A stretch of 64,000 nt of DNA from an uncultured Kiloniellaceae bacterium. GTDB lineage: Bacteria > Pseudomonadota > Alphaproteobacteria > Kiloniellales > Kiloniellaceae. How positions within the stretch are numbered: position 1 is the stretch's first letter; the number at the start of each line of letters is the position of its first letter. Shown piece by piece: positions 8,254-20,015 of the stretch. The notes under the pieces are model-generated. The model worked only from the letters and a program-made list of their open reading frames with translations, did not search any database and was not told the DNA's origin. The stretch lies in the NCBI GenBank assembly GCA_947500035.1, contig CANMQP010000003.1, forward strand, positions 124,001 to 188,000. Direction: 5' to 3'. Position numbers and translations under genes: made by a program.

Positions 8254-10158
8254 TCAGACCCCCCGTGGTTCCACAAGCATGCGTCCGCGCATTTCCATGT
8301 GCAGGGCATGACAGAACCACTGACAATAAAACCAGTGCACACCGGGGCGCTCGGCGACGAAGGTAACCGACGCGGTGGCTTGCGGAGCAACTTCGATAGC
8401 AACGCCGAAGTTTGCCATGCAGAAGCCGTGGGTCAGGTCGTCGATGTCGTCCAGGTTCGTGATATAGACCGTGACTTCGTCACCCTGCTTCACAGAGAAC
8501 TTCTCCAGGCTGAAGTTAGGTGCAACCGAGGTCATGTAAACGCGGACCTTGTTTCCGTCACGGATCGGTTCTTCAGCCCCTTCCTCGAGATCGACGCCGT
8601 CCGCGGCTGCCTGCTTCACGGCGTCGGCGAACATGGGATCGTCGCGGTTCCATACAACGGCCGGGTTCACCTTGGAGCGATGCACGATGATGCTGTCATG
8701 GGGTTCCGCAAAAGTCGGACCGTCATGCACGACCTTCATTTCGTCGCTGCTGATATCGATGAGCTGCTCGTTCTCGGGTTTAAGCGGCCCAACGTTCAGG
8801 AACCGGTCTTTGGAGAACTTGTTCATTGAGATCAGCCACTTGCCGTCCGCCTCTGCGGTCTCGCCCATGGAGGTCGAGTTATGGCCCGGCTGATAGTGAA
8901 CATCGACCTTGGAGACGATCGGATCGACGTCGTCACCACTATAGGACTGGATCGCCTTTTCGATGTTCCACTTGGCAATCTGGCTATCCAGGAAGAGCGT
9001 GGTAAAGGCGTTGCCCTGACCGTCGAAGGCTGTGTGCAGCGGACCCAGACCCAACTGCGGTTCGGCGACAATGCAGGAGCGCGGGTCCGCATCTTCTTCA
9101 AACAAAGCGTCGATCTTCGTGACGTCAATCACCGAGACGGTTGGCGAGAGTTTGCCGTTGATCACGATATGCTTCTTGTCCGGGGCGGCGTTACAGCCGT
9201 GCGGGCTGTTCGGGATCGGAATGTATCGCGTATATTTCGACCCCTTGCGCCCATCGAGGACCGGAACGCCATTGAGCGTTTGGAAGTCTCCTGCGGCGAC
9301 ACCTTCCTCGATACGCTTGATGTTGAAGATGACCGCGTGATCGGTTTCGTTTGCCGTCATCTCGGCGAGATTGACACCCATCTCGGAGTTATAGCTGGTC
9401 GAGAAGGCGTACTTCCCCTGATAGTCGCAATCGCAGTTGTCCAGGTTGCCGCTGACAATCACCTGCCAGGCAACTTTCATCTCGTCGCCATCGATTGCGC
9501 TGAAGATGTTTACGTACTTCTCAGGCTCATCAAGGATCATGCCGTCGTTGACCAGCGGAGTCTCGTGCTCGCCATTGGCAAAGATGTAGCCGGTCCGTGG
9601 GAATTTCTGCGGCCGCAGGCCGTGGATGTCACTGGCGTTGGGAATCTCCAGGATCTTATCGCACTTCATAACGTCGCAGCGCACCCGTGCGACACGGGTA
9701 TTGGCTTTGTCGTTCATGAAGATATAGCGGCCGTCATAGGTCCCGTCCGTGAAGGACATGTGAGGGTGATGGAGGTCGCCGTTGTCATAGGTAACCTTGC
9801 CCTGCGCCTTCAGGTAGGCCTTGGTTTCGGGCAGCAGGCCTTCGGTGAGAACCTTCAAGGATTCGTTGGTTTGCCCCCACCCGGTTGCCGAGCAGCGGTT
9901 GAAAACCGGCACGCGCATGAATTCGCGCATGGACGGTACACCGAGGATGCGCAGCTCACCCGTCTGACCCGACGACCAAAAACCGTAGTATTCGTCCAGC
10001 TCGCCGGGTTCGAGCGCGTGTTTTCCCGCAGCTGCCCGTGCAGGGCCGCTGTTGACGACCATGCCGGTACCGCCGGCGGCGGCCAAGAGGGCACCGCCTG
10101 CAGAAGCGCCCAGCAGATGACGCCGGTTGATCGACCAGTTTTTATTCTTCTCAGACAT
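8254..10158 (-). CDS. nosZ: Nitrous oxide reductase NosZ (Tat-exported, clade I type)
   Basis: Catalytic periplasmic enzyme reducing N2O to N2, 634 residues. The N-terminus has a twin-arginine signal ([20 protein letters not shown]), the mark of clade I NosZ. The N-terminal seven-bladed propeller carries the CuZ histidines, seen in [55 protein letters not shown] and AEPHDSI. The C-terminal cupredoxin domain carries the CuA ligands in [20 protein letters not shown]. The ATG at 10158 has AAAGGAGGGAACCA directly upstream and overlaps the nosR end by 8 bases. All key ligands appear intact. Confidence 0.98.
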   Translation of the reverse strand: MSEKNKNWSINRRHLLGASAGGALLAAAGGTGMVVNSGPARAAAGKHALEPGELDEYYGFWSSGQTGELRILGVPSMREFMRVPVFNRCSATGWGQTNESLKVLTEGLLPETKAYLKAQGKVTYDNGDLHHPHMSFTDGTYDGRYIFMNDKANTRVARVRCDVMKCDKILEIPNASDIHGLRPQKFPRTGYIFANGEHETPLVNDGMILDEPEKYVNIFSAIDGDEMKVAWQVIVSGNLDNCDCDYQGKYAFSTSYNSEMGVNLAEMTANETDHAVIFNIKRIEEGVAAGDFQTLNGVPVLDGRKGSKYTRYIPIPNSPHGCNAAPDKKHIVINGKLSPTVSVIDVTKIDALFEEDADPRSCIVAEPQLGLGPLHTAFDGQGNAFTTLFLDSQIAKWNIEKAIQSYSGDDVDPIVSKVDVHYQPGHNSTSMGETAEADGKWLISMNKFSKDRFLNVGPLKPENEQLIDISSDEMKVVHDGPTFAEPHDSIIVHRSKVNPAVVWNRDDPMFADAVKQAAADGVDLEEGAEEPIRDGNKVRVYMTSVAPNFSLEKFSVKQGDEVTVYITNLDDIDDLTHGFCMANFGVAIEVAPQATASVTFVAERPGVHWFYCQWFCHALHMEMRGRMLVEPRGV

Positions 10159-12343
10159 TGGTTCCCTCCTTTAGTGGAACGCGAGTGCCGAACGCCTTTT
10201 CCAGCGCGGCGGCACTCTCCTTGTTGCGCGCGACCATGGTCGCGTGCCGTTTCAGTTTCTTGATGACGACGGGACACTTCTGACCCGACTGGTAAAGCAC
10301 CTGGCAGTGCAGGCAGTTAATGCATTCGTTGGGATTGATCTCACCGGTCGGGTGAATCGCCTGCACCGGACATTCGTTGGCGCAAGTTTTACAGGGGTTG
10401 CCACACTCGCGATAACGCTTCAGCCAGTCGAACATCCGTATCCTTGCCGGGATCGCGAGAGCGGCCCCGAGCGGGCAGAGATAACGGCAGTAAAAGCGTT
10501 CAACGAAAAGCCCGACAACCAGAAGACCCACGGCGAAAAGGACAAAGGGCCACTCGCGAACGAATTTCAGGATGATCGCGGTCTTGAAGGGCTCGACCTC
10601 GGCATAGGTTTCGGCCAAGGGGATCGAGGCCAGCGAAACACCGAAGAGCCCCAGAAAGATCATGTATTTGATCGGCCAGAGGCGTTCATGCAGGCCCCAG
10701 GGCAATTCCCACTGCGGCACTTTGAGCGCTCGCGCGATGCGGTTGGTGAGTTCCTGCAGGGCGCCAAAGGGGCAGAGCCAGCCGCAGTAGACACCGCGCC
10801 CCCAAAAGACCAGGGCGGCGGCCAGCGAAAACCAGAGGATGAAGATCATGGGATCCAGCAGGAAAGCATCCCAGGTGAAACCGGCCTGAAGCGCCCCCGC
10901 GAGCGCCATGAGATTGACGACCGAAAGCTGAGCATTGGCATACCAGCCCAGGAAGACCAGGGTGACCGTGAGAAATCCCATGCGAAACCAAAAGAGCGCG
11001 CGCTCGTTCCGCGTTGCCTGAAACTGAAAGAAGAAGACTGCGGTCAAAACCAGCAGCATCGTCACCAGCCCGGCGATTTCGACTTGCCGGTCGCGCCAGA
11101 TCCGCTGCCAAAGCGCGGCTTTTGCCGCAGCCTCTTCATCCGGCGTGTCGATGGCGACGGGGGCGAGTGGGACGAGATAAGACTCCGGCAATCTGTAGGC
11201 GAGATCAAAGGTCAGAAAGCTTTTTTCAATGGGCCCGATCGCGCGCTGTGCCAGCAATTGCAGGCGCCAGGATTTTGCAGGGTCGAAGCCCAAATCGGCG
11301 GGAATCTTGAAGAGGTCCAGTTCGGTAAAGCTCGGCGCGCCGGCAGCTGCGATTGTGCCAAGTCGGCGATGCTGCTTATCAAAAAAGCGGACCGAGTTAT
11401 CGCCTTGTATCAGCTGGATGCGGTCGAAAATTCCACCCCGGACGTAGCCTGAACCTTTGAAGGAGTATCGGCCATGGCCAGCGACCATGATCGCGTGCTC
11501 ACCTTCTTTCAGCCAGGCCGTGAGGTTGTTGTATTCCGCATCGCCCAGAAGACTCCGTCCGATTGACGGCACGCTGACCAGAGCCGCTTTCATGGTGATG
11601 AAGCTGTCGGTTTCCGGGCCTTTTTCCGGCCGTGCCGCAGCCCGCTCATCGCCCGATGCAGCGAAGGCCGCGTTGATCTGACCGACATCCAGCGTCAGGG
11701 AACGGATCGAACCATCGCCTTCCAGCGTGGTCCAGTTCTCGAGACGCTCAATGCTGGCGTCGATGACACGCTTTGGCCCCGAAACCTCCGGCGCCAGACC
11801 GCCCAGACCCAGGGCGCGGGCAACCTTGAGACCACCGCGCACGAGCGAGTCGTCGATCACCATGATGGTGACGGTGGCTCCCGAGATAATATCGAGATCA
11901 TGCGCTGATCCACCGGCCGCGGCTTCGGCCTTGAGGTCCAGTCCCGCGTAACTCTCGGTCAGGCGCTGGACCTTGGCGTCCGGAATACCGATCAGAACAA
12001 TCGGCTCCGAGTGTTCCACCAGCCGCACACCCGCTAAGACGGCATCAGGCGTTATTGCGGCGACCACATGGATCGGCTTGCCCGAGTAGCCGGTCGTGCC
12101 TACAAAGTCCGAGGTCAGGAACGCCCAGCCCAGCGTCTCACCGTCTTTCAGGATAGGAGCAACGGGTATGTCGTCGCGCAGGCTGCCGAAGTCGGTCGCA
12201 CCTGCTAAAAGATCACCGGACTTCAGTGAGGTCAGAAACCGGGGTAACTCTGACTGGCCGGATGCGGCGGCGGCCAAGCGCGGACCTGCGAGCAAGAAGG
12301 CCGCAACAGCAAGGCAGGTTATCAGACAGGCACGAAGGCGCAC
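10151..12343 (-). CDS. nosR: NosR, membrane flavo-iron-sulfur protein for N2O reduction
   Basis: Polytopic electron donor and expression factor for nosZ, about 730 residues. Order: signal sequence, periplasmic FMN-binding domain with the covalent flavin motif DIISGAT near residue 155, five to six transmembrane helices, two CX3CP motifs ([13 protein letters not shown] and [13 protein letters not shown]), and a C-terminal ferredoxin-like domain with cysteines in [13 protein letters not shown] and NECINCLHC. The start chosen is a GTG at 12343, which has GGAG eight bases upstream. A GTG at 12352 would add three residues but sits on top of that GGAG. The flavin motif is intact, so NosX could modify it. 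It is first in the nos operon, with an NNR box about 54 bases upstream. Confidence 0.95.
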   Translation of the reverse strand: MRLRACLITCLAVAAFLLAGPRLAAAASGQSELPRFLTSLKSGDLLAGATDFGSLRDDIPVAPILKDGETLGWAFLTSDFVGTTGYSGKPIHVVAAITPDAVLAGVRLVEHSEPIVLIGIPDAKVQRLTESYAGLDLKAEAAAGGSAHDLDIISGATVTIMVIDDSLVRGGLKVARALGLGGLAPEVSGPKRVIDASIERLENWTTLEGDGSIRSLTLDVGQINAAFAASGDERAAARPEKGPETDSFITMKAALVSVPSIGRSLLGDAEYNNLTAWLKEGEHAIMVAGHGRYSFKGSGYVRGGIFDRIQLIQGDNSVRFFDKQHRRLGTIAAAGAPSFTELDLFKIPADLGFDPAKSWRLQLLAQRAIGPIEKSFLTFDLAYRLPESYLVPLAPVAIDTPDEEAAAKAALWQRIWRDRQVEIAGLVTMLLVLTAVFFFQFQATRNERALFWFRMGFLTVTLVFLGWYANAQLSVVNLMALAGALQAGFTWDAFLLDPMIFILWFSLAAALVFWGRGVYCGWLCPFGALQELTNRIARALKVPQWELPWGLHERLWPIKYMIFLGLFGVSLASIPLAETYAEVEPFKTAIILKFVREWPFVLFAVGLLVVGLFVERFYCRYLCPLGAALAIPARIRMFDWLKRYRECGNPCKTCANECPVQAIHPTGEINPNECINCLHCQVLYQSGQKCPVVIKKLKRHATMVARNKESAAALEKAFGTRVPLKEGTNV

Positions 12344-12397
12344 AGCGCTCACTCCAAAAATGCTTGCGTACAGTCTGCTTCTACGCCCCCAAGGTCC

Positions 12398-12411
12398 TTG
12401 ACTTGCGTCAA
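12398..12411. promoter_or_regulatory. NNR/DNR-type Crp-Fnr box upstream of nosR
   Basis: TTGAC-TTGC-GTCAA is a perfect match to the NNR/DNR consensus half-sites with the usual 4-base spacer. It is about 54 bases before the proposed nosR start and 22 bases past the nnrS stop, so nosRZDFYLX can be transcribed independently of nirI-nnrS. Assignment to an NO-responsive regulator is inferred. Confidence 0.82.
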
Positions 12412-12432
12412 GAGACGGTCAGGGTTTTTCCG

Positions 12433-13623
12433 CTACTTACGCGGGTGAGCCTCCAAGATCACCGGCAGATAAACGGCGACGAAGAGAGTGAACGCGGCTA
12501 TCCAGAGACCGCCGGAGATCAGCATGGCGGTGTTATACCAGTCCATTCCAGCTATTGAGCCAGCGGCGCGCAAGATGGCCGCCGCGGCGACGAGCAGGTA
12601 AGCAAGGACGATTGGACGCGGTGCAATCAAAGGTTTGCCGACATGGCCGAGGATTGCGCGGCTCATGACCGCCAGAGTCATGCCGCCGATGGCGCCTATG
12701 CCCAAGAGATGCAGGGCTGCGACCTCGCTCACCAGGTCCAGAAAGGCCAACCCGAGCGCCAGATACCCCGCAGCGAGCATGGCGAACCCCAGATGCAGGC
12801 TCCAGAGGATCGGCTGTGAGAGCGTCCAGCGGCTGCGCCACCCGGCCAGACGGGCGGCCTGCAAAGCACCGGTCAAAATCGCGAAGCCAGCAGTGGCGGT
12901 GTCGCGGGCGCCGAAGACAATTAAGAGCGGGAGCAGAACCGCTGTTGCAATCCCGATTGCATCCAGGACTTTAAACGAGCGTGGCAGGTCTGTCTCAATC
13001 CCGGCCCGGGTCATGGCGTTGCGGGTAAAGGCGGGTGTGATGCGGCCACCCAGGACAACAATCATGGCGGCCGTGCCCAGAAGTCCCAGTCGCAGGCCCG
13101 GCCAGACTCCATCGTCGATGATACCGCTCCACTCCAGATGAACCAGAAGATTTCCGCTCCAGGCCATAGTGAGAAGCAGGAGGAACAAGAGGTTTTGCGG
13201 TTTTGGCCGCTTGATCAGTTGGGTCGCAATCTTACTGGCCAGCACGGGCAGAAAGGCGAGGTCGATGGCGGCGACAATGAAAGGCTCGATGGCGCCTGAC
13301 CACCAGATCGCGAGACGGCCTGCCAGCCAGAGTCCGGAGGCTGTGACGATGAAGAGATGACGCGCAGCTTGGGTGCCGGTCCAGCTCGGCACAGCGGTCA
13401 GAAAGAATCCGCCGAGGGCCGCGCCGGCGTAGCCGAAGATCATTTCATGGGCATGCCAGAGATGAGGCGGTGCGGCGAACGGCATATCGGTGACCATGCC
13501 GCCTGTGGCGTGAACGCCGAGCCAGACCAGCCAGAGCCCAATGGAAATCACGGCAAAGAGTCCGGCGGAGAGAAAGAAAATGCGAAAGCCTTCGCCGAAG
13601 AGGGTCCGCAGAACCGTGATCAT
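12433..13623 (-). CDS. nnrS: NnrS-family heme-copper membrane protein
   Basis: A 396-residue protein with about 12 hydrophobic helices, starting MITVLRTLFGEGFRIFFLSAG. NnrS proteins bind heme and copper and reduce NO stress during denitrification; their exact role is not settled. Family landmarks seen are PPHLWHAHEMIFGYAGAALGGF (in two parts around MIFGY), LTAVPSWTG, GGRITPAFTRNA and HLLGIGAIGGMTLAVMSRA. The ATG at 13623 overlaps the nirI stop by 4 bases, so it is coupled to nirI. The longer open frame to 13827 is antisense-free noise within nirI. Confidence 0.93.
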   Translation of the reverse strand: MITVLRTLFGEGFRIFFLSAGLFAVISIGLWLVWLGVHATGGMVTDMPFAAPPHLWHAHEMIFGYAGAALGGFFLTAVPSWTGTQAARHLFIVTASGLWLAGRLAIWWSGAIEPFIVAAIDLAFLPVLASKIATQLIKRPKPQNLLFLLLLTMAWSGNLLVHLEWSGIIDDGVWPGLRLGLLGTAAMIVVLGGRITPAFTRNAMTRAGIETDLPRSFKVLDAIGIATAVLLPLLIVFGARDTATAGFAILTGALQAARLAGWRSRWTLSQPILWSLHLGFAMLAAGYLALGLAFLDLVSEVAALHLLGIGAIGGMTLAVMSRAILGHVGKPLIAPRPIVLAYLLVAAAAILRAAGSIAGMDWYNTAMLISGGLWIAAFTLFVAVYLPVILEAHPRK

Positions 13624-15758
13624 ACAGGACTTTCCGGTGGCATCGGGTTTGGAGTGGGTGGATTGGGAGATGTTGTACTGGGCGGCATGGGACGGGACGT
13701 CCGCGCGGCCCGGCGTTTCAAAATAGTACAGCTTTTTGGGTCGTGATAGATCATCTGGCAGCGCAGGCAGAGCACGCATTCGTTGGGGTTTATGCGTCCG
13801 ATCGGGTCGATGGCGCCGACCGTGCATTTATGCTCGCAAAGCCGGCATTCCCGGCCGCATTGCGAACGACGCCGGAGCCAGTCGAAGAGCTTCAGCTTTG
13901 CCGGGATCGCCAACGCTGCGCCGAGCGGGCAGAGGTAGCGGCAGTAAAAACGCTCGATGAATAAACCCGCGGCCAGGATTACGACCACGAAAAGGACGAA
14001 GGGCCAGGCCCGCACAAACCGCATCGACATGGCGGTCTTGAAGGGTTCGACCTCGGCGAGGATGAGAGCCTGTTCCATGGAATAGAAGGAGAGGGCGAGG
14101 ATGGCGACGAAGAGTGTGTATTTGATCGCCCAAAGCCGCTCCTGAACCACGAAAGGCACTTCGATTTGCGGTACCTTCAGGCGCTGGGCGATTTCATTGG
14201 TCAGTTCTTGCAGCGCGCCGAAAGGACAGAGCCAACCACAGTATACGCCGCGACCCCAGAACAGCAGGCCCAACGCGACGAAGCCCCAAAGAATAAAGAT
14301 CACCGGCTCTATGAGGAAAGTCTCCCACCGGAAACCTGTCAACAGAGACTGAAGGAAGGCAATCACCTGAACGACGGAAAGCTGCCCCCCGGCGATCCAG
14401 CCAAGCCAAACCAGTGTGACCGTGAGGAAGCTGATGCGGCCCCAACGCCACAGTGCCGGTCGGCGGACGAAGGCCGACTGCAGAAACAGGATCCCGCCTA
14501 AAGTGATGAGCATGAGGATCACACCAACGACCTCGAACCGCTTGCGCTCCCAGGCCGAAATCCACAGCGGTTCGGTCTCAGGTAAAGCGGTCGTGGTCAG
14601 GAGGAAGCGGGTTGGCAGCCTGTAGTCCAGCGGGATGCGCATGGTGGTCTCGCGGCCCTCTGCCGTCTCCCGGCTCGCCGTGACTTCTATCCGGAAAGGC
14701 TGCGTTGGATCGAAGCGGCCGCCGGGCAGCGCGAAAACACTGTGCTCCTTGAATTTTGGTGCGTCCTTAAGGCTCAGACGATCGATGCGCAAATAGTCGT
14801 CCGCGCTCATGGAAATGATATCGTTACCCTGGATCACTTGAATGCGCTCGAAGCTGCCGGAGCGCCGCCAGGCCGTGCCGCGATGAGAGTGCAGGCCACG
14901 GGAGGCGACAAACAATGCTGTGTCGCCAGGAGGAATCGCAGCCATTGCCCGGGTAAAAGTTCGCTGGCCGAGCAGATTGCGTCCAATGGAGGGCGGATCC
15001 AGCAGAGTGACCCAAAGATCGAGGAAGGCGGCGCCGCCCTCCGGCAGGGGTACTTTGGCGTCGGCCAGGCTTGTGCGTGCCTGATCAAGCGTAACCGTTG
15101 TTTGTGTGAGTGCGCCACTCGTTGCAAGCGCCTGCCAGGAGAGCTCTTCGAAGTTGACACGGTCAATCGCAGCGCCCTTGCCGTCGACAAAGCCGCGTTG
15201 CTGAGCGACAGTTCGTGCTGTGCGCAGGATGGCGTCGCGTATGACACCGGTGGAAACCGTGGCTCTGGAAATAATGTCCGGCAGGTCAGAGCGTGCCCCG
15301 AAGTCAGTGCTGTGAACCTCTGTCAGATCGATGCCGGAGAAAGCATCGACGTAGCGGGCGATGTCGCTGGTCGAAATGCCGAGGGTCAGGATCGGTTCGT
15401 TGTGATGCACCAGTTCCGCGCCGGCAATGCGGCCGTCTGTTGTAACCGCAACGAGCACGTCGATCGGACGTCCCGAATACCCTACGGAGCGCGCAATCTC
15501 CCAGGTAGACGCAATATATCCGGTCGATCCGCTTGCCGAAGATACTGACCACCCCGGAACGGCGCCTTCCTCGCGAATCAGCCGAAGCGGCGGCTGCGTC
15601 TTCAGGAGACGTGCCGCCTGCGCTGCGTCCGGCGGACTTACCTTAACGGAAGTCTCGCCCAGAAGCCCGTCAGCCGCAAAACACTCTGCGCCGTCGATCG
15701 ATAGAGCCGCGGCAGCAAGCGTGAGCAAAAGGGATAACCGGGCCGGGAGGCGCCGCAT
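13620..15758 (-). CDS. nirI: NirI, NosR-like membrane iron-sulfur protein beside nirS
   Basis: A 712-residue NosR paralogue; NirI proteins are required for nirS expression in Paracoccus. It has a signal sequence, a periplasmic FMN-binding-like domain, several transmembrane helices, two CX3CP motifs ([26 protein letters not shown]) and C-terminal cysteines in CGRECRLCEHKC and NECVLCLRC. The segment matching the NosR flavin-attachment motif reads DIISRAT (SRAT at 164-167) instead of SGAT, so covalent FMN binding may be lost or altered. The ATG at 15758 has GGAG at proper spacing; an ATG at 15770 adds four residues. It is transcribed divergently from nirS across a shared NNR box and coupled to nnrS. 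Confidence 0.9.
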   Translation of the reverse strand: MRRLPARLSLLLTLAAAALSIDGAECFAADGLLGETSVKVSPPDAAQAARLLKTQPPLRLIREEGAVPGWSVSSASGSTGYIASTWEIARSVGYSGRPIDVLVAVTTDGRIAGAELVHHNEPILTLGISTSDIARYVDAFSGIDLTEVHSTDFGARSDLPDIISRATVSTGVIRDAILRTARTVAQQRGFVDGKGAAIDRVNFEELSWQALATSGALTQTTVTLDQARTSLADAKVPLPEGGAAFLDLWVTLLDPPSIGRNLLGQRTFTRAMAAIPPGDTALFVASRGLHSHRGTAWRRSGSFERIQVIQGNDIISMSADDYLRIDRLSLKDAPKFKEHSVFALPGGRFDPTQPFRIEVTASRETAEGRETTMRIPLDYRLPTRFLLTTTALPETEPLWISAWERKRFEVVGVILMLITLGGILFLQSAFVRRPALWRWGRISFLTVTLVWLGWIAGGQLSVVQVIAFLQSLLTGFRWETFLIEPVIFILWGFVALGLLFWGRGVYCGWLCPFGALQELTNEIAQRLKVPQIEVPFVVQERLWAIKYTLFVAILALSFYSMEQALILAEVEPFKTAMSMRFVRAWPFVLFVVVILAAGLFIERFYCRYLCPLGAALAIPAKLKLFDWLRRRSQCGRECRLCEHKCTVGAIDPIGRINPNECVLCLRCQMIYHDPKSCTILKRRAARTSRPMPPSTTSPNPPTPNPMPPESPV

Positions 15759-15777
15759 CTGACACTCCATTTCCTAG

Positions 15778-17646
<1,869 letters not shown>

Positions 17647-17654
17647 CCTGCAAG

Positions 17655-17682
17655 CGGGAGGGTGGCTGAAGCCACCCTCCCG
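17655..17682 (+). terminator. Perfect stem-loop between nirS and nirE
   Basis: CGGGAGGGTGGC pairs exactly with GCCACCCTCCCG around a TGAA loop: 12 base pairs with no mismatch, starting 9 bases after the nirS stop. No long T-run follows (TCCTGTCTT). It could be a partial terminator or a 3' stabiliser that lets nirS mRNA accumulate above the downstream cofactor genes. Those genes have no visible NNR box of their own. Confidence 0.75.
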
Positions 17683-17712
17683 TCCTGTCTTACAACCGCC
17701 AGGGAGGGCGCA

Positions 17713-18534
17713 ATGAAGAAACTGGGACGGGTCTTTCTGGTCGGCGCGGGTCCGGGCGATCCGGAGCTTCTGACCATGAAAGCGGTCCGCATGCTGGGTA
17801 TGGCCCAGGTTGTGGTCTACGACCGTCTGGTCTCCGATGAAGTGCTCTCGCTGGTGCCGGCTTCGGCCCGGCGGATAGCGGTCGGAAAGGCACCGAAGTC
17901 TCATCCGGTGCCGCAGGAAAGAATCAACGAAATTCTCGTCGAGCTGGGACAGCAAGGCCTCTCCGTCGTCCGTCTGAAGGGCGGCGACCCCTCCATCTTC
18001 GGGCGCGGATCGGAAGAAGCCGCCGCGCTGCATGCCGCCGGTATTCCCGTCGAAATCGCACCAGGTATCACGGCGGCCCAGGGCGTGGCCGCGGCGACCG
18101 GTATCCCGCTGACTCATCGCGGACTGGCGACCGGAGTCCGCTATGTCACCGGACATTGCAGAAGTGACCTGCCGCTTGACCTGGATTGGGCCGGACTGGC
18201 CGACGCGAACACCACGCTCGTGGTCTATATGGGCGCCGCCAACATCGCGGAAATAGCCGCCTCGCTGATCATGCACGGAATGCCGGCCAGTCTGCCTGTC
18301 ATGGCCGTCTGCAGCGCGACCACATCAAAAGAAGTCCGCCTGATTTCACAACTGGACGGGATTGCAGCAGAGACAAAAGCAGCGCGCCTGGACGGACCGG
18401 TGCTTTTCGTCATCGGCGAAGTGGTTTCGCTTTACCGGAGTTGCCCCGCTGAAGTCTTTTCGCTGTTTCCAGGTGAACCACCCGTCATGGAGCGTGACCC
18501 GTTCAACTGGCTTCGGGCATCGGCAAATGCGTAA
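17713..18534 (+). CDS. nirE: Uroporphyrinogen-III C-methyltransferase NirE
   Basis: A 273-residue SAM-dependent methyltransferase converting uroporphyrinogen III to precorrin-2, the first committed step to heme d1. SUMT landmarks are GAGPGDPELLTMKAVRML near the N-terminus, YDRLVS, the GGDPSIFGRG SAM loop, APGITAAQGVAAATGIPLTHR and the VVYMGA block. The ATG at 17713 follows AGGGAGGGCGCA. An earlier in-frame start would lie inside the nirS stem-loop and is rejected. It overlaps nirC by 8 bases. There is no CysG-like fusion, so oxidation and iron insertion need other proteins. Confidence 0.95.
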   Translation: MKKLGRVFLVGAGPGDPELLTMKAVRMLGMAQVVVYDRLVSDEVLSLVPASARRIAVGKAPKSHPVPQERINEILVELGQQGLSVVRLKGGDPSIFGRGSEEAAALHAAGIPVEIAPGITAAQGVAAATGIPLTHRGLATGVRYVTGHCRSDLPLDLDWAGLADANTTLVVYMGAANIAEIAASLIMHGMPASLPVMAVCSATTSKEVRLISQLDGIAAETKAARLDGPVLFVIGEVVSLYRSCPAEVFSLFPGEPPVMERDPFNWLRASANA

Positions 18535-18853
18535 AGCGCTGGTCGCCTTTTTGCTCATCGCTGTGCCCGTCGGGCTCGCTCCGGCCGCTGCTGCGGACCT
18601 GCCCTTGGAACGCAAACTGGAATTGGAGCGGCTGGTGCTGCAGGACTGCGGTTCCTGCCATGGTCTGACTCTCAAGGGCGGCCTCGGTCCCGACCTTCGG
18701 GCCGAAACCCTCTCCGGTATCTCTCCTGAGGCACTGACCGAGATTGTTCTCGACGGCATACCAGGCACTGCGATGCCGCCTTGGCGTCCCTTGATCAGCG
18801 AAGAGGACGCGCGGTGGATTGCGAAGTTTTTGCTGACAGGAGAGGTTGAATGA
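18527..18853 (+). CDS. nirC: Cytochrome c55x NirC
   Basis: A 108-residue periplasmic monoheme cytochrome c with signal peptide (MRKALVAFLLIAVPVGLAPA), heme motif CGSCH (C41, C44, H45) and likely methionine ligand in GTAMPPW. NirC proteins can donate electrons to NirS and are implicated in the last heme d1 steps. The ATG at 18527 overlaps nirE by 8 bases and the stop overlaps nirF by 4 bases. A longer frame starting at 18362 has no signal peptide at its N-terminus and overlaps nirE. Confidence 0.93.
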   Translation: MRKALVAFLLIAVPVGLAPAAAADLPLERKLELERLVLQDCGSCHGLTLKGGLGPDLRAETLSGISPEALTEIVLDGIPGTAMPPWRPLISEEDARWIAKFLLTGEVE

Positions 18854-20013
18854 CCCAACGTTTCGCGCTTTTCCTTTTGCTGCCGCTCCTACTTTTAAGC
18901 ACCGGGCCTTCGCAGGCAGACGATCTACGTGCAACCGGCGACCTGGGCGTTGTGATTGAGCGGGCGAGCGGGTCGCTCTTGATTGTCGACCAGTCCGAGC
19001 GGGCCAGGATCGGCCGAGTCGAGGGACTTGGCGATCTCTCTCATGCCTCGGTCGTCTTTTCTTCGGATCAACGTTTTGCCTTCGTCTTTGGCCGCGACGG
19101 CGGCCTCAGCAAAGTCGACATCCTGACCCAGTCCCTGGTCAAGCGGGTGGTGCAGTCCGGCAATGCGATCGGCGGTGCCATCTCGGACGACGGACGGCTG
19201 GTTGCGGTCTCGAACTACGAACCCGGCGGTGTTCGCGTCTTTGACTCCGAGACCCTGGAAATGGTGGCCGATATTCCGACAGGTTCGAAAACCATCGGTC
19301 TGGTCGATGCGCCCGGACGCCGCTTCGCCTTTACCTTGTGGGATCATGGCGAAACCTGGATCGCTGACTTTTCAAAAAGCCAAAAACCGGAGATCACTAT
19401 AGTCACCGGGATCGGCAAAAATCCCTACGACGCTTTGATCACTGGCGATGGCCGCCATTACATCGCCGGTCTCTTCGGCGAAGATGGTCTGACCGCGCTC
19501 GATCTCTGGGAGACCGCGCCGAAGCCGAAGCGGATTCTGCAGGGCTATGGTCGGGGCGAAGAGCCCTTGCCGGTTTACAAGATGCCTCACCTGGAGGGCT
19601 GGGCCCTTGCAGGAGAGCGTTTCGTACTGCCGGCCGTCGGGCGTCATGAGCTGCTGTGGGTGGATGCGCGTTCTCTTGAGGAAGCCGGTCGCACCAAGAC
19701 CCATGGACAACCGGTCTTCGCCGTCGCCCGTCCCGATGGACGGCAGGTCTGGGTCAACTTCGCGCATCCGCTGAATGACACGCTTCAAATCGTCGATGCG
19801 CCCTCCGGCGAGGTCATCCATAGCCTAAAGCCGGGACCTGCGGTCCTGCATATGGAGTTTACGCCGCGCGGCCACGAAGTTTGGGTGTCGGTTCGCGATG
19901 CGGGTCGGGTCGACATCTACGACACGCGCAGTTTCGAGAAACTCGGTGAGATTGATGCGGATACGCCATCCGGCATCTTCTTCACTGCGCGCGCCCATCG
20001 CACGGGGCTCTAA
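18850..20013 (+). CDS. nirF: Heme d1 biosynthesis protein NirF
   Basis: A 387-residue exported propeller protein related to the NirS d1 domain but lacking a cytochrome c domain. It has a signal peptide (MTQRFALFLLLPLLLLSTGPSQA), then GDLGVVIERASGSLLIVD and repeated beta-propeller blades. NirF acts in the periplasm on a late step, the dehydrogenation or assembly of heme d1. Its ATG overlaps nirC by 4 bases and nirDL begins 2 bases after its stop. Length and position in nirECF(DL)GHJN match known systems. Confidence 0.95.
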   Translation: MTQRFALFLLLPLLLLSTGPSQADDLRATGDLGVVIERASGSLLIVDQSERARIGRVEGLGDLSHASVVFSSDQRFAFVFGRDGGLSKVDILTQSLVKRVVQSGNAIGGAISDDGRLVAVSNYEPGGVRVFDSETLEMVADIPTGSKTIGLVDAPGRRFAFTLWDHGETWIADFSKSQKPEITIVTGIGKNPYDALITGDGRHYIAGLFGEDGLTALDLWETAPKPKRILQGYGRGEEPLPVYKMPHLEGWALAGERFVLPAVGRHELLWVDARSLEEAGRTKTHGQPVFAVARPDGRQVWVNFAHPLNDTLQIVDAPSGEVIHSLKPGPAVLHMEFTPRGHEVWVSVRDAGRVDIYDTRSFEKLGEIDADTPSGIFFTARAHRTGL

Positions 20014-20015
20014 AA

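Noticed and set aside
8881-10263. 460-codon plus-strand frame opposite nosZ
   Set aside because: Long antisense frame over a fully conserved NosZ gene. It has Asp/Val/Arg shadow composition and no domain.
10244-11452. 402-codon plus-strand frame opposite nosR
   Set aside because: Antisense to nosR; charged low-complexity composition (many E, K, D, Q, H) typical of a shadow frame.
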